DNA of 64,000 nt from Amyelois transitella (lineage: Eukaryota; Arthropoda; Insecta; Lepidoptera; Pyralidae): NCBI RefSeq assembly GCF_032362555.1, contig NC_083507.1, positions 4,653,001-4,717,000 on the forward strand, given 5' to 3'. Made by a program: the position numbers and the translations under genes. The first letter of the stretch is position 1; each line of letters starts with the position of its first letter. Shown one piece after another: positions 26,411 through 36,600 of the stretch. The notes below the pieces were generated by a model. It was given only the letters and a program-made list of their open reading frames with translations, ran no database searches and had not been told where the DNA came from.

Positions 26411-29261
26411 TCATTTGAGACACCGTTCGAAGTAGGAGGAGCCGACGTAGCCGCCTCGCATGGCCCGTTGCACGTGCTGTTCGAAAAGTCTGCGGTTGCT
26501 TTGTAGTTCGTCTGCTGCTTCTTTGTTCAGGGGGTCTTCGGGATTTGGTTCCTGGGAAACAAAAATGGCATTATTATGGAATTTGAACTTGTTTTCTTTT
26601 TGCTTTGGGCGCAATTGTTTAAAGTTTTATCTCTTGTATCTATATATAATATTTTTTTTTTTAGTAAAAAAGTAAAATTATTCAATCTTTTTTGAGTTAT
26701 AGTAAGATGTTGTTCCCTAATAAATCCTACTCTATATAGGATTATAAATTAATTTTATTAAGAGAAAATATTTTTGTAACTAATTTTCTGTTGATCAGCT
26801 TATTAGTATTTGCGATTAAAAGTGATGTTAAATGTAAATTTTCGAATTAACATTCAATTGTTTGGCAAGTTTTCAAATCAATTAAACACGTCAGTGATAT
26901 AAAACAGATGCGCTTTTGCAAATCTTGCAAGTGTTTAAAGTGATCAATATAAATGCAGGTTCTTAATGGCATTTCAATTAAGCCACACCAAACAACTTTG
27001 CCTTACAGTATTTTTAGGACTGTTTGCTCTATAAGGGATAAAGACGTTATTCTACGAATGGTTGGTTGTACTTGATTATTGATGCCCCCAAATTTTTTTT
27101 CTATTACTTACAGTAATGCCTAATCAAAGTGTTATTAATATATCAAATATACAAGATAAATATAGAGATAATATAAATATAGAGAACATCAGCAGCTCTG
27201 CTGTGCAAAACGGAAAATCGCGGTAATTGCCGTCCATGCATGAATATCAGAAAAATTTGTAATTATGTATTACATAAGGAATGTACATAGGTTTTGGCAG
27301 ATTTTTTCTAATTTAATACATACATAAAAACCCAATAAGCACGACATATATGTAAACTATTGATAAAACCATACTTACCAGGAATAAATATTGAAGTCCA
27401 TAAACTATAGAGTTGACCGTTAGCACTGGTTTCCAGTCTTCCCTGAGTATATTCAAACAGACATTGCCTTCGAGATCAATGTTGGGATGGTATACAGCAG
27501 TCTCGCATTTCACTTTAGGCGGCTCATGTGGATAGTTAGGTCCTACCTACAAAACAATTTGTAACAATCAAATTAACATGGTGAGGATTTCTTTTTATTG
27601 TTTATAATTTGAGATTTAATTGAGCTTGAGTTTATTGTTTTCATTGTAATTAGTAGGAAACACATTATTTACTTATTATGTCTAAAATTATATCTGTCTT
27701 CAAATTTTAAAAGAAATACTTAAATCCATACTTATTATAATTAAAAAAGTATTATTTTTAGACAAAATTTCAGTCCTCTCCTGTTTTTGCACAAAATAAT
27801 TAAAATAATTATACCTTAAAACTAAATATGAATCGGCCCCCTCTGTAAAATCCTTCATCTGGACATATGATTAATTTAAAATTAAGTAGATCATCTGGAT
27901 CAGGGAATTCTGTGCAGCAGGTTTTGGGTAGATTCAGTTCATTCAAATCTGAAATTAAAAATGTGTGTTGATGTAAGAGTGTCATGTTTTATATGAAAAA
28001 TAATTAAATAATATGACCTACAACCAAAAACATCAAATGTTGTTGCTACATCTGCTCAGCTTGATTGACGCATGAACACACATTGCTGCAGATTATTATG
28101 TGTGTACCATGTTTACCTACTGTACAGTCAATAGCACACCAATCTACCTAAATTCACTGATATTACTGCATCAGAGTTCTGTGCAGGATAATTTAATATG
28201 CAGTTGACTGTATAGTAACATGGGTAAGTAACTGATTTACAAATAAGTTGGAAGCCCTGTAATAATAGCTATTGTTGTAATCCAAATCAGCCTTCATTTG
28301 GATTACAAAAATAGCTATTATTTTATAATTTTATGTAGACAATGTATTTCAATGTCACTTAATATTGTTATTTTTTAAATTTATTAACAACATTTTTACA
28401 TATTTTAAAGCACAGTTGCCTTCGGCATCTGTCCCTGTCTGTATGTATGCTTAGATCTTTAAAACTTCACAATAGATTTCGAAGCAATTTATTAAATGGA
28501 TACATATTTATTTATTCTTTAATGTAACTATTACAATTTGTAAACTACAATAGACGGACTTAATGCTAAAAGCATTATCTAACAGAGTAAAGATAGAGTA
28601 ATTAAAGAAAATTTATGTGTATAAATGCCAGTGCCGTGTGAAGCCAGGGCTGGATGCTAGTTTTTATATAAACTAAAAATAATAAAATGGGTAATAAGCA
28701 AAATAAACAAACCAAAGTTATATAATTTGAGGCAATGGGCTAGCAACCTGTCACTATATCAATCACAATTTCTATCATTAAGCCAAACAGCTGAATGTTG
28801 CCTGACTCTTTTCAAGATTTTTGGCTCTTTCTACCTTGTGAGGGATATAAACGTGACTATATGTATGTATGTAAACAAACAGTGAGAAACATCAAAAATC
28901 AAAGAAAAAGTAAAAAGAGGAATAGTACTTTTGTTGTATTATCTACTATTTACCTACTTACTACCTAAAGATGCCAGCCAGATACGTGAAGTCTCATACC
29001 TTAAATTTAGATTTCTGCTAGTAGTAGGATAGCGATTTGGTAGAAATAACTCAACAGGAAGATAATTCATATTATGTGAAGGGTCTAATTCAGCTTATTG
29101 CTATTAAGCGTCCTAATAAAAAGACCTAAGAAACCACTATCAACGGACTCACCTTTTGTGATTCGCAACTGGGCTGCTGATGCTTTCTTTTGTGACCCGC
29201 CTGCTCTTGCTGAGCCCTCTTCATCTTTCTTTTGTTGTTTTAAAGAAAAAAGTTTTATCAT
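26411..29261 (-). CDS. UBE2M: NEDD8-conjugating enzyme UBC12 (UBE2M)
   Basis: Four exons (29153-29261, 27815-27948, 27379-27546, 26411-26551) encode 183 residues, the same length as the vertebrate protein. The N-terminus begins [12 protein letters not shown], the family's docking extension that engages the NEDD8 E1 and the DCN1-type E3. The UBC fold follows: LLNFKL..CPDEGFY, then [18 protein letters not shown], then the active-site stretch [16 protein letters not shown], whose cysteine is residue 111. The last exon reads [12 protein letters not shown] and ends [10 protein letters not shown]. The enzyme takes NEDD8 from the UBA3-NAE1 E1 and passes it to cullins through RBX1, activating cullin-RING ubiquitin ligases. 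All splice phases agree and no key residue is missing. The gene is divergent from DAXX. Confidence 0.97.
28261..28322. repeat. 27-bp inverted repeat with one mismatch, 8-nt loop
   Basis: Arms 28261-28287 and 28296-28322 pair at 26 of 27 positions around the loop CAGCCTTC. It lies in UBE2M intron 1 and has the size of a miRNA precursor stem. Confidence 0.93.
28505..28590 (+). repeat. Dispersed repeat D, copy 1
   Basis: TTTGTAAACTACAATAGACG and CTTAATGCTAAAAGCATTAT match 36128-36210. The GACTTAATGC...GCATT arrangement is seen at retroelement ends in moths. It lies in UBE2M intron 1. Confidence 0.55.
28610..28652 (+). mobile_element. Helitron-like 3' end fragment
   Basis: GTGTGAAGCCAGGGCTGG followed by ATGCTAGT resembles the CTAG terminus of lepidopteran Helitrons. 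The start of the element is not identifiable; an upstream piece (about 28411-28440) may belong to it. Confidence 0.4.
28728..28873 (+). mobile_element. SINE family A, 5'-truncated copy in UBE2M intron 1
   Basis: Begins TTTGAGGCAATGGGCTAGC and ends GTGACTATATGTATGTATGT. Antisense to UBE2M. Confidence 0.8.
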
Positions 29262-30658
29262 TGTTCTATTTAATCGATAAATTAATATAAATTAGAAATG
29301 AAATCACGATTTATTTTGACAGCAATTTTCTTATTTGACAATCAAATACCTATAAAAAAATATTGTTGTGATGACATGACATGACAGTGAGAATTACCAA
29401 CGCAAAAAAATCTTGTAAAAATAATTCTATCCATGGAACTCATAACACAGTGCACTAATTCACAAAGTAATAAATTTTTAGGCACACGAAAACTTGATAT
29501 CGTACAAACTACAAAAAATCATGTTTTTCCTGCAAATTAAAAAATATATATGGGTTCACAATATTTGTGTAAGGAGTACGTCACCAACTTCAAACTTAAA
29601 AAATGGGGAAGGTTCTCATTTCGATGGTTATTACACAATTACTCGACTGATTTCTGGAAATTGTATGTACCGTTATGAGAAAAAATTCTTTTCTAGTGGG
29701 TTGATTTTTATGCGGTGAGCTGTCATATCAGTACGTCATATTGTCCATACGACGTTTAAAATAAAATGAGTGCCCAAAGAACTATCTCATTCGGACAAAG
29801 TTGATATTGATACAGGATTTATGAACAGCTTAGACAGATCTCTTTTTAATATAAAATTCTCGTGGCACAATGTTCGTTCGCGTACTCCTCCGAAAAAGCT
29901 TGACCGATTCTCATGAAATTTTGTGAGCATATTGAGTAGGTTTGAGAATCGGCCAATATCTATTTTTCATATCCTTTAGTGATAAGGGTTGTCCTTCCTT
30001 AACATTTTTTCAACTAGACATTACTTATAAAATTATTAATATGGCAAAACAACGTTTTCCGGGACAACTAGTTACAAATAAAATTTAAAATATTCTAGCT
30101 TTTACTCGCAGCATCACCCGCTTGAATTAGTGCCATAGAGACTAATTTTGGACCACCTACAAAAGCAATTAATTTAGCGCAACAATAATATAACCCCGTC
30201 AACTTCCGTCTTCGTGAGTATTTTGAGAAATCCTCTTTTACTGCACCCAGCCCTAGATCATTTATACCAAATTTAAAATATTTTTGAAACAGCGATTAGG
30301 GCTGTTGGTTGTACGTTGTCTGTCAGTTAGTCGGTTTTTTTATGATGGAACAGTTTTATTTTGTTTTTCAGTTGGTCTCATTGACCCTTCCCTTTGCGTT
30401 GGCCTTCCTTGGCCAGGCCTTGTTTGCACGGCCAACGAAGGTTCACGTTATATAAATGTCATTGTCACAGGGGATCATGCATGTTAACCATCGTAAACGT
30501 CAAAGTCAGTTGAATGACTTAAGCGCGTCTCTCTCTCTCTCATCCTCGTCTTTTAGCATTATTTTGGTCGTGTTGATACTCTTGATCTTAGAGATATTAT
30601 GAGAGGTTTCTACATTTGATTTTCTTGATATAAGTTTTTGTGAAGCTCACTTGCTTCA
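29262..30658. promoter_or_regulatory. Divergent UBE2M-DAXX intergenic region
   Basis: About 1.4 kb separates the two start codons, so promoters for both genes must lie here unless untranslated exons exist. The middle, about 29855-30060, looks like an old transposon fragment. A short CT-rich run (about 30528-30542) precedes the DAXX start. No clear TATA box was seen for either gene, which fits housekeeping-type promoters. Confidence 0.5.
29855..30060 (+). repeat. Transposon-like remnant in the UBE2M-DAXX spacer
   Basis: GCTTGACCGATTCTCATGAA followed by TTTTGTGAGCATATTGAG is a phrase widely repeated in lepidopteran genomes. No coding capacity. Ends are uncertain. Confidence 0.4.
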
Positions 30659-33600
30659 ATGGCAGGAAAAGGTAGTGAAGAGGTGATAGAGTTGGGATCA
30701 TCAGACGATGAAGTTGAGCCAGCACCTAAAAGGGTCGGTACCTACCAATGTATTTAAGAAGCAGTTACGTGTAAATGTTAATTATAATATTAAACTAATG
30801 TACATGTAAATTTTATAAATATTATTTTTTATTGTTCCAGAAAAAGATCAGACCAGATGCAATGATCCATATTCCAAACAGGTTGCATGGTGTAACAATA
30901 AAGCCAACAACTTCAAAAGATAGATGTCGTACCAGTATATCTAAAGTATTGCCTAAAAACGAAGCTGTAACAGTTACCAAAGTATCAAAATTTATAAATC
31001 CTCTTTCAAATATTAACAATGGAAAATCTGCACAAAAACCAGTGGTGAATCAGAAATTGGCTATTCCACCAATCGCAAAACCGATTGTGAATAAGACACA
31101 AGGTGTGAATCCCATACATTTATTTAAGAAAATAAATTCTCAGGTGGTTATAAATAAAGTTCCATCAACTAGTAAAGTTATGAAAATTCCATTAAGAATA
31201 AATTCTCCTAAAACAATTAATAATCTACCTTTGAATATCAATATCCAAAGAGGTCCAGAGGTAACAAGGCCTGGAATACCTTGTAAATCCATTAATCCTC
31301 TGAGGCAAGTAGACCGAATGAAACATAATCCAAAAGGTGTTAAGTTTATAAATAATGTAAAACAAATCAAACAACCATGCCTGAAAGCATCAAATGAAGT
31401 TTTGACAGTTGATCTAGATGATGATGATGCAGGCTCATCCCCCTCTGGTCCACAATGGTATTTAAGACCAGAAGATCTAAGTAAATCAACATTAGAAGAA
31501 GAAAATAATAAGGAACCTGATCAACCTAAGTTTGAAGAAATTACTATAGAAGATAGCCCTGTGAAACCTAAACCATTGAAAACTGCAGAAGATTTAGCAG
31601 TAACTATCGAAGACAGTCCTGTAAAAGCAGTTGCAGAAAAGACTGTTACTAAAAGTGATGAAGAAAGTTGTCCAAATAAAACACCTCAAAGTAAAAAGAG
31701 ATTAGAATACCCAAAGGAGGCCCAAGGTCAGCATGTTATTGAAATTGAAATTGAGCCATTGGCTGTGGAGATCAGTGATGCAGATGTTGAAATATCTCAG
31801 AATAAGCCTGAAGCCCCACAGTGCATTGGTGCCCCAGATGTCATTGTAGAAATTGCAGAGTCACCATTAAAGGATTCCATGCTACAATTAACTAGCACTC
31901 CAAAGAAAAATCACAATAGACAGCCAGTGAAATTTCCTGGTGAAAGAATTGAGCAGCACAGTTCAGAAACTAGTGAATTTCATCCTGTGTACCAAAACTT
32001 TATAAAGCTTTGCTTTGAGTTGGAAGATTCTGAGGACATGAGAAAGATTGTAGAGAAAAAGGTTAAAACATATTACAGGCAAGTTCCAAAAGATTATACT
32101 GAGTCAGAACAATTTATAGACATGGTGTCGAGTAAAATACTTGCTATGAGAGCTAGTCCTGATAAAATGTACTTGTTTATAAAAGACATTGTTGATGAAC
32201 TGAATTTGCAGAGGAAAATGGCAAAGACACAGCCTTCCAAACCTGAAAAGAACAAAGTTGCCGCTGCAGGTTTGTAACTATTCATAAATAAGTGTATTTT
32301 AATATTCGTTATATTTTAAAATGTGCATGATTGAAAATATGTTTTTGTCAATAGGCTATTTGACTGTATTAAAAATATACATTTCTTTTATGTCATCAGT
32401 CTTAATATTGTTTTTTTGGAGCGATTTGTAATAACGCGAGATAAAAATATTGCATTATTTAAACAAAATCCGTCTCAGAAAATTAGGTTTTTATATGCAG
32501 CTGTCACGTGACTAAAAACGAACGTGATTGGCTATTTCTATTATGACGTCAATTATCCATAAACAGACTGTGGATCGTACCGTTTCTTAGTGATCGCTAT
32601 TATTTTTCAAGATTTTATAAGTGTTTGATCGCTCAGGATTACTCAGATAACATAGGTATTTAATAATGGAAACCAATTCCGCGAAAGCTGACAGTCGAAA
32701 CCTACCAAAAGTGGACGCAATAATGGTTGAAAGAAGAAATCTGGATTGACTTCTTCAAAGACAATCCAGATTTCTATGCTGCCGAACTGAGGAATGTGAA
32801 AACATCAATGTAAGTATATCTTGGTAACCACTGATCTTAGATCATGATCTGAAACCACTTCTTGCGAATATTCAAATCCATCGGCATAGAAAAAAACAGT
32901 ATCGTAGGAGATTTTATTGTTGTATTAGTGCATTGAGGCACTGCACAACATTTATAGGAACTCATTTTAATAATTTTCACACATATGACGTGGCACAAGT
33001 TAAATAAAACAAGAGAAAATCAAAACTTTTCGAAACACCAACAAGCTTTGTATGATATTTACACGAAATTTACGTCACTGCATGCCATGGCCGCCATATT
33101 GCTAAAAGTCGCGTTTTGGCGGCATATTTGAATAATTCATTTTCTTTTTCGATTTTTTAATAAAATAGCTGTAATAAAGGCAGAAAAGTATTTCTGTAGG
33201 GCTCCTTATAGACAAATAAATACCCTGAGATAGTTTTTAGAACTTTGTCAAATAGCCTATAGGGGCTATACATGAGAAGTGTGATAACTGTTTTTCTATT
33301 TTATATACATATGTGTCAATAAATGAATTGCACCTACAAATGTTTTCTTGCATGAGAATATTGAGCTTGAGAAAAAAGTAATTTACTATGACGAAAGTGT
33401 TATTTTAAAAATGGTATCTATTACTGAAATTAACTACCTATATTAAAAAAGGGCACGTATTTTCACATAGGTACAGATGTATTAAAAAAATAAAAAAATT
33501 TTGAAACTTTTTTAGAGTATTAACTTTTTTCTAGTAAGCTTAAAATATTATCTCTAAATTTCTGAAGTTTTCTTTTAATTACAGAATCTGAAAATTTCTT

Positions 33601-36600
33601 GTATGGTGAAAATAGTGAATTTGATTCAAAAAGGCAAAGGCAGATACGGAAGCTGGAAAAAACTCTCAAAAAGCTCCACAGGGCCATTCAGAAATTGGAA
33701 GAACAAGAAGTGGATTTTGATGATGAAGAGGACTCAGTTTACTTACTGACAGAGAGGTAACAAATGATATATTATAGTCCCTCTCTCGTTTTTGAGTTGT
33801 CTTAGTAGTCAAATAAGACAACAAGAAATGAAATTTGAGCAGCCATAGACCAAGTTTTATGATCTACACATGACATTCTTTATGGGAACTATATTTTCTA
33901 TCACCAAAATTTATATTTGTCATCAAGTTGTATCACCTAATAAATAGATCTATCGCCACGAAATATTTTCGTTCTCAGATAAACAAAAATTGTTCCCAGG
34001 TATGAATTATCAAATTAATGTTAATATATGTGTAAAATAAGAGATCGATAACCAATAAAATTATATTGAATTACATGAATATAAACTTCGTTCTTATAAT
34101 AATAGTTTTGTTACTTAAATAATAGCTCTGTGCTCAGAATGGTAGATCTGTCACCAAATAAATCGATTATCGATCCCTGACTGCGACTCCTTTTTATTTG
34201 ATATTTTGTCACCAATACAGTAGTAACATTTTATTTCGTTCAGATATTAAATTAATAGTATTCGTTACCAATTTAATACATCAATTTATAATTTTAATGG
34301 AAAAATGATCAAAGGGGCGGAGACAAATTGGCGCGCTTTAAAAATTGACCAATCCGGCCTCAACGATGGGTAGTAGTTAACTATTGATTATTTTAGCTTT
34401 AACATTGTGGCAACATCTCTACGCCACTCGTCACAAACATCAAATCAAACAACTACTGTCAATCATCGCGAAGAAATTGACGCGCTCAGCCAATAGCAGC
34501 GAAGAATCCAAATCGCGATTTCAAAGATTTCACGGATTGGAGCTATATATACAACCTCCGACACAACATCGTCGGAGCCGCGGTTCCCCAGGCATAACAC
34601 CTAGCCTGGCGGAAGATCTTCCCTTTGGTGGCGGTCGAGCCGAATCATCGCTCCCGCTACATTGGTGACCCCGACGTGATTGGAAGCAACCTTCTCCATC
34701 ATCATCAACTCCAATCCTCAGTATCACTCCTCACTCTGCAAGCAGTCTCACAGCAAGCCAGCAACTGGGTATCGCAGCAGGTCCATCGCAGCCAACGCAA
34801 CGAGCTTCCTGGTCCTGTCTCCACCCGCACTCACTCTCATCGACTTCAGCGACCGACGCATCTACCGCAGCCCACGCCTGGATCTCTTCGACGGCCGCTC
34901 TTCTCTCCAGCGTGGCAGCTCTGCACGATTTCTCCCGGCGCCAATAAGTCGACTTCGCTCTCTACTGTCTCGACTCACCGCAGACTACGAGCAACGCAAC
35001 GGCTCACTCCTGACTCACTAGGACTTCGAGCAACTTCCGACTCACTGGAAGACAACTGGCACTTGCAAGCTACTGAAGCACAGATTGCACAGCAAGATCA
35101 AGACTTCAGACCTCCGGTCTTGGGGGGGAGTACTGTGGCAACATCTCTACGCCACTCGCCACAAACATCAAATCAAACAACTACTGTCAATCATCGCGAA
35201 GAAATTGACGCGCTCAGCCAATAGCAGCGAAGAATCCAAATCGCGATTTCAAAGATTTCACGGATTGGAGCTATATATACAACCTCCGACACAACATCGT
35301 CGGAGCCGCGGTTCCCCAGGCATAACACCTAGCCTGGCGGAAGATCTTCCCTTTGGTGGCGGTCGAGCCGAATCATCGCTCCCGCTACAACATACATACA
35401 TACATAAACTCACGCCTCTTTCCCGGAGGGGTAGGCAGAGACTACCTCTTTCCACTTGCCACGATCCCTGCATACTTCCTTTTTAGCTTTAATTAAGTGT
35501 TTTATCTACTATTCTGCTAGCCATAAGCCAGCTATTTTAAACCAGCGCTGATTGTTCAGTGGTTATTATTTTTAAGAATAAATATTGATTATTTTAACTT
35601 TAATTAAGTGTTTTATCTACTATTCTGCTAGCCATAAGCCAGCTATTTTAAACCAGCGCTGATTGTTCAGTGGTAATTATTTTCAACAATAAATATTGAT
35701 TATTTTAACTTTAATTGTTTTATTTACTACTCTGCTAAAAATTTTATTTAAATATAATTTATACTACCAGTGGAAATTTAGAACCTTGGGTGTCTAGTTA
35801 AGTAGCAGAATCTTTTGGTTGAAACGATGATGACAACCCTAATTTTTTATTTGAACTTAATGCAATTTTCTAGTAACATAATATGATTTATTGGTGATCT
35901 CTTTAAATTAGTTTGCTTAAATACTTATTAGGACACACCTATTATAATACATACAAAAACATTTATTTGGTACTAGACCTTATATCTCAGAATTTTAGGT
36001 GATTTATTGTGGAACTGATTTTGCATTGTTTGGTGACTACATTTTGGTGACAGATCTACTATGTTGAGGACAAACTCTATTATTTAAGAAACACAAAACT
36101 AATTAAATTGGTGATAGCTTAAATGATACCCATTCTTTATTGTAACATTTACAGTTTGTAAATTACAATAGGCGCACTTAATGCTATAATCATTATTTAA
36201 CAGTTTACATTTATGTTACAGATACAAAGAAAGAATGATGAGGGTCCATGCAAAATTTTGTCAACTGACAAATACAAAAATGCCTTCAGAACCTAGAGTC
36301 CAACTGGAACCACGTCCAGGCCATCCGGCCGGGCCGGCCAAACGTTTGGAGAAGTGGATTAATAAAAAAGTTCCCATTGGAACTCCATTGCCCTTTCCAG
36401 ACTTCCATGATGTATTGAGATGTGTAAAGGAAGCCAATGAAGAGGACAAACTAGGATGGAATGATGTTGATATAATGGAAGAAGGTATGTCCATATTAGA
36501 AAGTTGTAATGATTTATTAATATCATCATATCCTTTTAAACATTCTAGTGTGAACCAAAAACATTTTAAAAAAGAACTTTATTTTGAAATGTCTTCAGTT

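Larger units (their letters stand above)
34406..35389 (+). mobile_element. Non-autonomous LTR retrotransposon (TRIM-like)
   Basis: Two 256-bp LTRs (34406-34661 and 35134-35389) begin TGTGGCAAC and end CCCGCTACA; by eye they differ at a single base. A 472-bp internal region begins, one base after the LTR, with an 18-nt primer-binding site and ends with a G-rich polypurine tract (GGGGGGGAG) just before the 3' LTR. A 4-bp target duplication ACAT flanks the element (34402-34405 and 35390-35393). The internal frames, up to 199 codons, are Ser/Pro/Arg/Gln-rich with no gag zinc knuckle, protease, reverse transcriptase or integrase, so the element depends on a partner. The 4-bp duplication and primer type suggest a Ty3/Gypsy partner of the CsRn1 (Kabuki-like) group; that part is inference. 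Confidence 0.93.
34101..36102. repeat. Inverted-repeat (foldback-like) element hosting later insertions
   Basis: Positions 34142-34158 (GTAGATCTGTCACCAAA) recur as a perfect reverse complement at 36043-36059. The similarity extends outward on both sides (34101-34158 against 36043-36102), including a shared TTAAATAATAG segment, so the arms are about 58-60 bp and imperfect outside the core. Between them lie a 111-bp tandem array, a LINE tail and the LTR element. The element sits in DAXX intron 3. Its family is not recognised and no transposase is present; outer boundaries are approximate. Confidence 0.6.

Noticed and set aside
34625..35224. A 199-codon plus-strand frame and an overlapping 113-codon frame in the LTR element
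   Set aside because: Low-complexity Ser/Pro/Arg/Gln composition, overlap with the LTR and primer site, and no gag, zinc-knuckle or polymerase motif. Treated as non-coding interior of a TRIM-like element.
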